This document shows, piece by piece, positions 8,878-16,366 of a stretch of 64,000 bases of DNA. How positions within the stretch are numbered: position 1 is the stretch's first letter; each line of letters opens with the position of its first letter. The translations under genes were made by a program, and so were the position numbers. This DNA is from Vulcanisaeta souniana JCM 11219 (GTDB taxonomy: Archaea; Thermoproteota; Thermoprotei; Thermoproteales; Thermocladiaceae). The stretch is taken from assembly GCF_026000775.1 (NCBI RefSeq), contig NZ_AP026830.1:1945056-2009055 (forward strand). The letters run 5' to 3'. The notes under the pieces were generated by a model. The model was not told the origin of the DNA. It did not search any database and was given only the letters and a program-made list of their open reading frames with translations.

Positions 8878-9357
8878 ATGGAGATTGTGAATACAGGTAA
8901 AAACGCAATGGACATGTTAAATGATCTCCTTAATGATTTGAATAGGGATGATATAACACTCGTTGAGCGATTACCCTATGTACGTGAGTATGAAAGATAT
9001 AGGGATGTCGTGACCAGTATACTCAAAGAGTTCCACATAGCCCTAGTACTCGTTAGGCTCACATTTAATGATAATTCACGTAAGGGCTATGTTTTCCTAA
9101 TACGGGGAGAAAGCGGAGAGTTGGGCAAAATACCAACATCAGGCGTCGTCGAGGGATACGTAGTGAGCATCAAGGGCACTGATAGAAAGAAGTTCTTGTA
9201 CAAGCCAGCAGCGTTTAATAGGCCTGAGGATGTTGCGGCAAGAATAATGGAGTTTGCAAACATGTATAGGAAAGCCGAGGAAAGGATCTCTCAGCTACAA
9301 TTGCTTCGCGAGGCAGAACGAAGCGACGCATTCTTCTACGAGGAAGCTGGTGATTAA
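8878..9357 (+). CDS. Hypothetical protein, 159 residues
   Basis: A soluble, charged protein with a helical N-terminus (NAMDMLNDLLNDLNRDD), a beta core (IALVLVRLTF, KGYVFLIRG, VEGYVVSIKG) and a C-terminal helix ending in acidic residues. The frame remains open to 8761, but an A+T-rich TATA-like element (TTATTTTAA near 8848-8856) lies inside that part and about 26 bp before the ATG at 8878, so I use 8878. No family recognised. Confidence 0.6.
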   Translation: MEIVNTGKNAMDMLNDLLNDLNRDDITLVERLPYVREYERYRDVVTSILKEFHIALVLVRLTFNDNSRKGYVFLIRGESGELGKIPTSGVVEGYVVSIKGTDRKKFLYKPAAFNRPEDVAARIMEFANMYRKAEERISQLQLLREAERSDAFFYEEAGD

Positions 9358-9394
9358 AATTATTTAAGGTTCTTTTTCTTTAGGTTAAAAATTA

Positions 9395-9462
9395 AGGATA
9401 AGATGACGATCACGCCCTTATCTGAATATCACCTAGATGATGACTATCGCCGGCCTGATTCT
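9395..9462 (+). ncRNA. Box C/D sRNA candidate
   Basis: Ordered boxes: C-like ATGACGA (9403-9409), a 12-nt guide, D' CTGA (9422-9425), an 11-nt spacer, C' ATGATGA (9437-9443), an 11-nt guide CTATCGCCGGC, then D CTGA (9455-9458). A TATA-like ATTATTTAAGG sits about 30-35 bp upstream. Guide lengths and spacing are those of archaeal 2'-O-methylation guide RNAs. The D-guide end overlaps the last codons of the opposite-strand DUF1152 gene. The C box has one non-consensus base. Confidence 0.5.
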
Positions 9463-10487
9463 AATTGATTCCTTAGCTTATTCCTGATTTCCCTTATCAT
9501 TAGGTATGCCTCCTCGGGGCTTGGTAATTTTGACTTTGCCTTGTAATACCTATAGACCTCCTCTTCGAAATTGAGTTCCGTCATTACCCCCTTGCTATTT
9601 AAGGTCTTCATTGCATCCCAGGGATCTCTTGCATTGATCACTAGGTTGACCAGGGGCAATTCATTAATGATCTTCCTAAGGTCTAGGTAATAGGTTATTG
9701 ATGAGGAGATGTCGAGTTTGACTTTCCTCGTTCCACCCCGTATGTCTGTATCACCGTAATATCCCCTAGCGGCCTTATACACTAACTGACTGGCCTCAGT
9801 TATTGCCTTGCCCAGTATATCCTCAAGGAGCACTAGGTCGCTTTGCGTTGGGCCATAGGCGCCCAGGAAGGCGCCTTTACCTGCCAGTTGACTTATCCTC
9901 ATTAATACGTAGTCCCTGTTTAATTCCCCATCAACACCAGGGCCTGCAACACCAAGTACTACTGGAATACCCGTATAGTCCTGAACCTTTGTTAGAATTG
10001 CTACAGAGTAACTATCAGCAAGAGGACTATATAGTTCGTCCTCGCTGCCCAAGGCCAGTGCGTCACCGCCAACGTCAATACCAATCACAGCATCAAAGCC
10101 ATACTTACTCACATATTCACTGATTTCCCTAGCTACATTAATTACAGGTCCCGAGATGCTTATTCCCAATCCATCGTCCTTGATCACACCGAGTACGTTG
10201 GCTATTTGAGGAATTACATGCCTGCCTTCCCTAATGGCGTAGGTATCTCCATTAACTATTGCCAAGTAGTTGCCAAGGGTCTCGGAATTCTGGAGTTCCT
10301 GTATCCTAATGGGGCCGGGCACAGGGTCAGAGACGTATCTTTCCCAGAGCACTGCGCCAAGTGTTGCCTCCTTTTCTTCGCCTAATGCTAGGTTATACGT
10401 AATCGATGAACCAACGGCATCCCCACCACCACCCAAACCAATAATTAGCACGCTCCTAGCCTTGAAACCGAGTATTTCATCAATCAC
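9444..10487 (-). CDS. DUF1152 family protein
   Basis: A 347-residue protein with the DUF1152 layout: an N-terminal glycine-rich 'VLIIGLGGGGDAVGS', a central 'AVIGIDVGGDALALGSE' acidic glycine motif and 'VLGVAGPGVDGEL'. The fold is probably Rossmann-like; the biochemical role of this family is not established. The start is a GTG at 10487, with TTTAAATAAA on the minus strand just upstream as the likely TATA element. Its stop codon overlaps the box C/D RNA candidate on the other strand. Confidence 0.8.
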   Translation of the reverse strand: MIDEILGFKARSVLIIGLGGGGDAVGSSITYNLALGEEKEATLGAVLWERYVSDPVPGPIRIQELQNSETLGNYLAIVNGDTYAIREGRHVIPQIANVLGVIKDDGLGISISGPVINVAREISEYVSKYGFDAVIGIDVGGDALALGSEDELYSPLADSYSVAILTKVQDYTGIPVVLGVAGPGVDGELNRDYVLMRISQLAGKGAFLGAYGPTQSDLVLLEDILGKAITEASQLVYKAARGYYGDTDIRGGTRKVKLDISSSITYYLDLRKIINELPLVNLVINARDPWDAMKTLNSKGVMTELNFEEEVYRYYKAKSKLPSPEEAYLMIREIRNKLRNQLESGRR

Positions 10488-10556
10488 GGGAATGCATAAT
10501 TCTGGGTTTATTTAAATGCGTTAACTCATCAATGCATTACCGTGAGGATAACCTAA

Positions 10557-11351
10557 TTAATTATTGCCTACTGCTCCATTGACCGAGAAATAATACGTAT
10601 TATTAACAAAGGCGTCGATTATTACCATGGCATGAAATCCACCAGTAATTTCCGAGGTCTCATTACAAATGCTAATATCAGGTGAAATGCTTAATACGTA
10701 GTTGATTAATCCTGAATAAACCGTGTAATTACGCGTGCGTTTAATCATACTAAATACTCCAGAATAATGGAGAATAATTCGTACCTGCCCATGATAAGCA
10801 ACTTTGTCGGCTAATTCATTATTTATTTTCCATATAGCGTCCGTTATATTATTGGCATTGATTGTAATGCTACTATCAAAGCCATTGCTTACGTCCCTCA
10901 CCAATTGTGAATAGTAGCATAGGTTGAAAGGGTATGATACTATGATTGTTCCCTCTATATTACTGGATTGAATGAATGCATCAATTACAATACGGTAGAT
11001 AGTAAGGCCCCCGTCCCCATAAACTGTGTAATTAACTACCCTATAGATCACTAGGTTATTTGTATCGTTACTTATTGCACCCAGGGCGTTATTTACGGAG
11101 TTCGTTATGTCTACGGCCATTAAATTGCAGGTGTAGTTTATTGGGTTCGTTATCAATACGCATGCCCTGTTCTGTAGGATCTGCGGCAGTGTTTCATTTA
11201 GTTGCTTGAAGGTATCTATGGATAGCAAGTACTTATTCTCGAGGGTTATGGCTTTAGTGGTTTCAATATTAATGTAATACATAAGGTAGGTGGTTATTGC
11301 TATCATTATTAATAGTGTTATTAGAATTGGTAGTAATGATTTATAAATCAT
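10557..11351 (-). CDS. Membrane-anchored surface protein, last gene of a four-gene membrane cluster
   Basis: A 264-residue protein with one N-terminal membrane helix (about residues 8-28, LPILITLLIMIAITTYLMYY) and a long external part with many Asn-X-Ser/Thr sequons (NET, NYT, NIT, NNT), four to five cysteines and little charge. This is the design of a type II-anchored, glycosylated pseudopilin-like or S-layer-associated protein. It follows the gene at 11358-11663 by 6 bp. No prepilin peptidase site or known family is visible. Confidence 0.6.
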   Translation of the reverse strand: MIYKSLLPILITLLIMIAITTYLMYYINIETTKAITLENKYLLSIDTFKQLNETLPQILQNRACVLITNPINYTCNLMAVDITNSVNNALGAISNDTNNLVIYRVVNYTVYGDGGLTIYRIVIDAFIQSSNIEGTIIVSYPFNLCYYSQLVRDVSNGFDSSITINANNITDAIWKINNELADKVAYHGQVRIILHYSGVFSMIKRTRNYTVYSGLINYVLSISPDISICNETSEITGGFHAMVIIDAFVNNTYYFSVNGAVGNN

Positions 11352-11357
11352 GAATTA

Positions 11358-11663
11358 TCACCTAGTATAGACAACGTAAATACTGGATGTCAATTGTGAG
11401 TCGTTGACCGCCATCCTTGGGCATATAATCAGGTAGTTACTTGACACTAATTTGTTCATGATAATTATGTGGCTGAGGCCATTACCGCTTAGGTTACCTA
11501 ATTGACATGCTATAAAGAGGTAGGTCCCCATGGAAGCTTTGTAGTCAATCATTGATAACCTCATTAATAGATTCACTAGGTAGATGGTTAGCACCAGGAT
11601 CACTACTATTAGGGTTATAGAGATAAGTAAATCAGGGAATACCAAGGAGTCTGCAAGTGCCAT
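11358..11663 (-). CDS. Small single-pass membrane protein of the four-gene cluster
   Basis: A 101-residue protein with a strongly hydrophobic helix at about residues 11-35 (LLISITLIVVILVLTIYLVN), then a short hydrophilic domain with two cysteines (ACQL, ICPR) that could form an external disulfide. Its start overlaps the previous small ORF by 32 bp. TadE/pseudopilin-like topology is an inference; no sequence family recognised. Confidence 0.6.
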   Translation of the reverse strand: MALADSLVFPDLLISITLIVVILVLTIYLVNLLMRLSMIDYKASMGTYLFIACQLGNLSGNGLSHIIIMNKLVSSNYLIICPRMAVNDSQLTSSIYVVYTR

Positions 11664-11793
11664 TCTCGATCACCACCGCGTAATTGCTTACCGAATTCGC
11701 TAGGTATAACGTGTTTAATATGAAGCTTATCATTATTATTACCACAATCATTACCATTACCATTAGTATTGCCGTCACTAAGTACCTAATCAT
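11632..11793 (-). CDS. 53-residue membrane peptide of the four-gene cluster
   Basis: The frame starts with an ATG at 11793 that overlaps the stop of the upstream gene (ATGA) and ends at TGA 11632-11634, inside the start of the next gene. It encodes a basic N-terminus (MIRYL), a Met/Val/Ile-rich membrane helix to about residue 29, then a short polar tail (NSVSNYAVVIENGTC). Tight overlaps on both sides argue that it is a real gene, of minor-pilin size. Confidence 0.55.
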   Translation of the reverse strand: MIRYLVTAILMVMVMIVVIIMISFILNTLYLANSVSNYAVVIENGTCRLLGIP

Positions 11794-12038
11794 TTAATCA
11801 CCCAATTAATCCACTGAATAACCCTGCCAAGTTCCTTAATTAATAGAATATTGTTCCTCAATAGCTCAGCATATAATGCGACGATTACTATCGATAACAC
11901 CGTAGAAACCACGGTGAGTACTAACGCGCCGTACTCCTGAAGCATTATATTCATCAACTCCTCAATTAACTTCACAACTAATACCTGGCAGTTCAATATA
12001 TAAGCCACTACCGTCACGTCTTTGATTAATTCCCGCAA
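11790..12038 (-). CDS. Membrane protein, first gene of the four-gene cluster
   Basis: An 82-residue protein with a hydrophobic segment at about residues 38-60 (ALVLTVVSTVLSIVIVALYA) flanked by amphipathic helices; the N-terminal half is also fairly hydrophobic (VVAYILNCQVLVVKLI). It ends in an ATGA overlap with the 53-residue gene. The four genes read as one operon whose promoter would lie just above 12038. No family recognised. Confidence 0.55.
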   Translation of the reverse strand: MRELIKDVTVVAYILNCQVLVVKLIEELMNIMLQEYGALVLTVVSTVLSIVIVALYAELLRNNILLIKELGRVIQWINWVIK

Positions 12039-12081
12039 GGATCAGTCAAGGGGAGCATCGCCCAACCTACCATAGTGCATG

Positions 12082-12185
12082 ATGCCCTGGATTGGGCATA
12101 GAGGCAAAATTGAAATAAAACAGGTATGGCACCCTTCATTTCTCAATCCCAATAATGCGCATTATACATGAAGGGCGCTGGTACC
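12082..12185. repeat. Nested hairpins between helicase 3' end and membrane cluster
   Basis: Three dyad symmetries in about 100 bp. ATGCCC/GGGCAT lies at 12082-12099 with a 6-base loop. A larger imperfect inverted repeat pairs GGTATGGCACCCTTCAT (12123-12139) with ATGAAGGGCGCTGGTACC (12168-12185). Between its arms is the perfect 14-bp palindrome ATAATGCGCATTAT (12152-12165). It could be a terminator for the helicase gene, a MITE-like remnant or an operator for the membrane cluster. Confidence 0.5.
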
Positions 12186-12219
12186 ATAACGTCAATGCCG
12201 AGTGGATTTTCTAACCCCA

Positions 12220-14913
12220 TTAATGGAAGAGTTGCGTACTGCCAATTACATGGCTTATCAATCTCTTAATCTCGTTGGCCAGATATCTCCTGCATTCAGT
12301 CTCAAGAACCTCGCCCTTAACATGCCTTCCCTCACTAAGCGCTTCCTCGATTGTGTTCCTGGTCACTATCTCGTAGACCCTTGCCTCAACCTTGCCGTTG
12401 CTAGCCCTAACCACACGGCCAACTCTTTGTATCATTTGCCTTTGGGACCCAGTTCCAGATAGTATTACAGCAACATCAGCGTCAGGCACATCTACACCTT
12501 CGTCTAGCACAGTAGTCGTTACAATGACCCTATAGGTACCCCTGGCAAATGCTCTAAATATTGAATCTCTGTCACTGGTCCTGGATGTTATTAAAGTAAC
12601 AATGGGACCAAGTTCATCCTTAAGAACCTTATATACCTCCTCGGCTTGTTTAATGAATTGCGTAAATACAATAATCTTACTTCCAATATTTGTCTCTGTC
12701 TTCACGATCTCCTTAGCAATATCAATCTTGGCGCTCGCCATGCTGGCTATATTCCTCAGGACAATGGCATTATCACCAGCCCTCTCATAGCTCCTCCTCT
12801 CCTCAGGCGTTAAATCAACGTAAATCCTGAAATGCCTAATGGGAACAACCAACTTAGCCTCAACCATATCCCTATAATCAGCCTGATAAACAATATCGCC
12901 AGCGCTCAGGTAAATCAAGTGCTCATTATTATCGCTCCTCTTCGGCGTGGCAGACAAAGCCAACCTAAAGGGTGCCCTGAGCTTAAACGCAACCTCCTTA
13001 AAGGTGTCGGCAGGGACGTGGTGGCAATTATGTACTACTATTCCGTTGACCACGAAACTATGGTCCCCCTCTACCTCAATATCGTAGACAAATTCTTCTT
13101 CCTTGGAAATACCCCTAGGGGTATTGGTGAGTATTTCCACATTAAGTATTCGTACAGGGACAAAGAATGCGCCACAGTCGGTCTTGTATTCTTTGCCTTT
13201 GGTGGTGGAATCGATAGATAGCAATCCCCAAGTACCATACTCAGGACCACCTTCCACTGTTTCTCCGTTAATTTTGGTAACGATGCCAACCCCCTTGCTT
13301 CCCTTACCTTCATCACCTCCCTTATTTGCCGGATTCTCTCCTTCCTCCTGCGAAGCATTCATCGTCTCAACAATCTTTATCTCTGTGGCTTTGGATTGTG
13401 GGCAGTCGCATAATGACCCCACAGAGCCTGGGGCGTTGAAAGTTCCTTTCTGCAGATCCTGCGCTTGTACGCCATAGAAGTACAGTGCATCCCCGCTCTT
13501 CAAAGCTATTGCTGGTTTCCACCCATCCTGCGTAAGGATTAGATGATCTTCCGTCGTCACTAACTCGCCCTTTTCATGAGTGATCCTTACCAATCTTTTG
13601 ATAAGGGGTATCTTAAAGTAGTTGGTTATGCGCATAAAACGTCCTTTATGCGTAAGAACCTTAACAGGTAATCTCTTCTCCACAATCTCTCCAATGGGTA
13701 TTAACCCCATATCCGTAATGACCAGTGCATCGTATGGTAAGCACTCATCGAACATGACTAGGTCAAACTTATCGCTTATCTCCGCTATCCTGTTAACGGC
13801 CGAGTTATAAATAGCCACAGTAACCTCCCTAACATCATCATAACCACCACCTAGCCTACCGGCCCTAATTCCAAGGTACTTCATTATCCTCTCGTACCAT
13901 TGATTCATTAATTCCTCCGTAATGACAAGTATTATTGTTGGTACTCTCACCGTGGCCAGGGTCTTGAGGGCTATGAATGTCTTACCACCGCCGGTCGGTA
14001 CGACAATCGTACCCTTCTTACCAGCCCTTAGCCAGGAATCGAGGGCTCTCTCTTGGAATGGTAGGAGTTTTATCTCGTCCTTAGGAATCTGTATTTGCCT
14101 TGGGCTCCATGGCAAGTCAACGACCTTATAACCGCTCTTTGCTAGTAATTCTCTTACAGTATCTTTGAGGAATATGGGGAATTTAATCATGACTTTATCG
14201 CTGTCTTTAATAATGTCGTCCTTACGTATGAGCCTCAAATCATGCTTGTTCAGGTTACCTTCCTTATCAACGATGTAATACGGAATGGTTAAGTCCTTCA
14301 GCTTTTCATAAAGCTCCCTAGATAGAAAGTGCAGCTCAGCGCTATCAAGGCTGAGCTTGGCGGTCCACCACTCAACTCTCCTCATGAATAAATCCCTCAG
14401 TTTATTGTTAGCCAGGGCGAATTCCCGAGCTCTCCTTAGTGCGAGCTCTGCATCGCCAATCACTGCCTTGCCAGCGAGTAATTGCCTGATATTCTCCACA
14501 GCCTTGTCGACGTACTCCTCGAATGATGATACATCACCTATGTAATTCCTGTCACTCTTAATGAAGTCCCTGATTAGGCATGACAATGATACAATGAACA
14601 AACCACCCTCCTCATTCAACACGCAGTCGCTTGGTATGGAACCGAGGCTCCCTGGGTCCTCAACACCAATTACACCACCTGACGAGTTTACGAGTATAGA
14701 TCTCATCAACTTCTCAGTCTCCTCACTGGTTAACTCAAGTAAGTCCTTAAGCTCCCTAATTAACGAGACCGAGTAGACCTTACCGGACCAATACTCGCCA
14801 TTCCACCTGAAGCCCAGCTCCTTCAGCCTATCCTTAACCTGGGATACCCTATCCCACGGCCACTCCCTCCTAATCTCAACATCGCCATTTACTACAACTC
14901 TAAAACGAGTCAT
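12220..14913 (-). CDS. XPB/Rad25-type DNA helicase containing an intein
   Basis: An 897-residue precursor; the spliced protein would be 658 residues. SF2 helicase motifs are present: Q-like 'LLPFQERALDSWL', Walker A 'VPTGGGKTF' (306-313), Walker B/DEAH 'VMFDE-CHH' split by the intein between residues 390 and 630, 'ALSATPKR' (motif III), and motifs V/VI 'TTTVLDEGVDVP' and 'SQRQMIQRVGRVVR'. The order fits archaeal XPB (Rad25), an ATP-dependent DNA translocase of repair or transcription. The roughly 280-residue N-terminal part is longer than in many archaeal XPB proteins and begins with a 'RFRVVVNGDVEIRR...FRWNGEYWSGK' domain. No bax1-like nuclease gene is adjacent. The start ATG at 14913 is close to the first bases of an A+T-rich spacer. 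Confidence 0.88.
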   Translation of the reverse strand: MTRFRVVVNGDVEIRREWPWDRVSQVKDRLKELGFRWNGEYWSGKVYSVSLIRELKDLLELTSEETEKLMRSILVNSSGGVIGVEDPGSLGSIPSDCVLNEEGGLFIVSLSCLIRDFIKSDRNYIGDVSSFEEYVDKAVENIRQLLAGKAVIGDAELALRRAREFALANNKLRDLFMRRVEWWTAKLSLDSAELHFLSRELYEKLKDLTIPYYIVDKEGNLNKHDLRLIRKDDIIKDSDKVMIKFPIFLKDTVRELLAKSGYKVVDLPWSPRQIQIPKDEIKLLPFQERALDSWLRAGKKGTIVVPTGGGKTFIALKTLATVRVPTIILVITEELMNQWYERIMKYLGIRAGRLGGGYDDVREVTVAIYNSAVNRIAEISDKFDLVMFDECLPYDALVITDMGLIPIGEIVEKRLPVKVLTHKGRFMRITNYFKIPLIKRLVRITHEKGELVTTEDHLILTQDGWKPAIALKSGDALYFYGVQAQDLQKGTFNAPGSVGSLCDCPQSKATEIKIVETMNASQEEGENPANKGGDEGKGSKGVGIVTKINGETVEGGPEYGTWGLLSIDSTTKGKEYKTDCGAFFVPVRILNVEILTNTPRGISKEEEFVYDIEVEGDHSFVVNGIVVHNCHHVPADTFKEVAFKLRAPFRLALSATPKRSDNNEHLIYLSAGDIVYQADYRDMVEAKLVVPIRHFRIYVDLTPEERRSYERAGDNAIVLRNIASMASAKIDIAKEIVKTETNIGSKIIVFTQFIKQAEEVYKVLKDELGPIVTLITSRTSDRDSIFRAFARGTYRVIVTTTVLDEGVDVPDADVAVILSGTGSQRQMIQRVGRVVRASNGKVEARVYEIVTRNTIEEALSEGRHVKGEVLETECRRYLANEIKRLISHVIGSTQLFH
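13027..13743 (-). other. Intein in the DEAH box of the XPB-type helicase
   Basis: Residues 391-629 (239 aa) interrupt the helicase between DE and CHH. The first residue is Cys (block A CLPYDALVITD); block B is 'GELVTTEDHLILTQDG' with the TxxH histidine; block F is 'YDIEVEGDHSFVVNG'; block G ends VVHN, followed by Cys+1 of the extein. All four splicing residues are present, so splicing should restore DECHH. The middle third (about residues 480-590) is low-complexity, Gly/Glu/Lys-rich and has no LAGLIDADG motif in the spliced frame. Confidence 0.88.
13071..13358 (-). pseudogene. Frameshifted LAGLIDADG endonuclease remnant inside the intein
   Basis: In a second frame of the same strand, 95 codons starting with an ATG at 13358 read like the start of an intein homing endonuclease: 'LTEKQWKVVLSMVLGDCYLS' (first LAGLIDADG helix) followed by 'HSLSLYEYLMWKYS', the usual 'hS..Q.eYl.wKy' motif. 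The second LAGLIDADG half is absent. The intein frame through the same DNA is open but low-complexity. I infer that the endonuclease was knocked out of frame and shortened while splicing was kept in frame. Confidence 0.65.
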
Positions 14914-15349
14914 TAATTATATGGAATTACATAATAAAGGGTTTTAAAATCCATGGGTAAGTATTATTTGTAGGCTTCATATATGTTGTATTACGTAATA
15001 CGTGATTGTATAGTAATATTTGTTTTCTTCATGCTTAAGGTACTAACAACGCATTAAGTAATGTTCATGTTACTTATAAAATGCAAGTGAAGGTATCAAT
15101 AGCCTCTGTCTAGCGTTCAAATAACTCTTGGTCTGTTCGGTTCACTTTCTCTGAACACCGAGTATAGGCCCAGGTCCATCACCACCGGCAAGCTTCGACG
15201 CCCAGGTAGTAAATCAACAAAGCCCATACGGCATAACTGAGGGTGAGCGGTAACATAATACGGTGAATACATACCGTATGTCTGCGGTGACGTAACTATA
15301 TAGTACAGTGCTTAAAGCTTACAAAGGCCTGGTTTCTATAATCCTCAGT
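14914..15349. other. Non-coding spacer with dyad near 15258-15279
   Basis: The spacer lies between divergent genes. An inverted repeat ATACGGT (15258-15264) / ACCGTAT (15273-15279) with an 8-base spacer lies about 70-90 bp before the isomerase start, and a related ATACGGC half-site occurs near 15225. A TATA-like CTTAAAGCTT (15311-15320) fits a leaderless start at 15350. Minus-strand translation of 15130-15240 gives protein-like pieces (FTTWASKLAGGDGPGPILG) broken by stops, perhaps old coding DNA. Confidence 0.4.
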
Positions 15350-16366
15350 ATGAATCTAATTGATTACCCGAGGTGGCCCTCACTGGCGAGGGAGTCAATA
15401 CTTAATGTACCCATGGACCTAAGGAGCATTAGGTTGAGTATTGACGGTAAGGTCATTGATTATAGTGGAGATATAGATTCGGTGATCATTACTGGGATGG
15501 GTGGTAGTGGCGTTGTCGGCGATATTATTAATGACCTATGTTTGTTCTGGGATTGCAGGGTGCCAATAATCGTGAGTAAGAACATGAGGTTGCCGAGGAG
15601 GTTATCGAGGCCGTTGGTCATAGCTATTAGTTACTCGGGCAATACGGCAGAGACAATAATGAGCGCTAATGAAGCATTGGCCAGGGGATACCCAGTGATT
15701 GGTATTACTACGGGCGGTAGATTAAGTACAGCACTTAGTGCTAAGGGTGTCCCTGTTATTTTGACCCCAAAGGCATCGGCGCCAAGGTATGGACTACCGG
15801 CGTTACTATACCCAGCACTGATAATTCTAGAGAGGTTTAGCGTTGTTTCAGTAACCAATGAGTTGGAGAGCGGTATTTCGGGTATTGAGAATGCCCTTAA
15901 GCACGTTGATGATGCGGTGAACCTAGCCAGGCAGTTAGTGAATTCAGTACCCGTGGTTTGGGTTACGGAGAGCAGGCGTGGCGTTGGTATCAGGTTTAAG
16001 AACGATCTTAATGAAAATGCCAAGTACTACTCAGTGGTTTCAGTGGTGCCTGAGGGCGCCCATAATGATATAGCCGCGGTAATCACAAAACAAAACGGCT
16101 TAAAGCATGTAGCAATAATGGGACCAAATGACTATGAGGGTAGGTATGAGGAAGTCCTCATTGACGTAATATCCTCATTTGGAGCAAAACCGATAATTGT
16201 TAAGCTGGAGGGTAAGATGCCCCTCGAGTTGGAGATGTATGGTGCGACGTACCTGGGGATAACCACCCTGGCCCTCGCCGAGTTATTGGGAGTCGAGCCT
16301 GTATCCACGGAACCAATTGATAGGCTTAAGAATCTCCTGAATGAAAGGAAAGTATTCCAGGTCTGA
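15350..16366 (+). CDS. Bifunctional phosphoglucose/phosphomannose isomerase
   Basis: A 338-residue SIS-domain isomerase. Visible are 'VIITGMGGSGVVGDI' (first SIS domain), 'VIAISYSGNTAETIMSANEA' (phosphosugar-binding SYSGNT), 'TPKASAPRYGLPALLYP', and the catalytic 'VPEGAHNDIAAV' with Glu and His. This matches the crenarchaeal PGI/PMI family that interconverts glucose-6-P, fructose-6-P and mannose-6-P in the cytosol. The frame extends upstream to 15308, but the TATA-like element at 15311-15320 lies within it, so the ATG at 15350 is preferred. The last 41 bp overlap the convergent MFS gene. Confidence 0.9.
   Translation: MNLIDYPRWPSLARESILNVPMDLRSIRLSIDGKVIDYSGDIDSVIITGMGGSGVVGDIINDLCLFWDCRVPIIVSKNMRLPRRLSRPLVIAISYSGNTAETIMSANEALARGYPVIGITTGGRLSTALSAKGVPVILTPKASAPRYGLPALLYPALIILERFSVVSVTNELESGISGIENALKHVDDAVNLARQLVNSVPVVWVTESRRGVGIRFKNDLNENAKYYSVVSVVPEGAHNDIAAVITKQNGLKHVAIMGPNDYEGRYEEVLIDVISSFGAKPIIVKLEGKMPLELEMYGATYLGITTLALAELLGVEPVSTEPIDRLKNLLNERKVFQV

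Noticed and set aside
13103-13477. Plus-strand frame of 124 codons opposite the intein
   Set aside because: Ser/Pro/Leu-rich shadow of the low-complexity intein linker.
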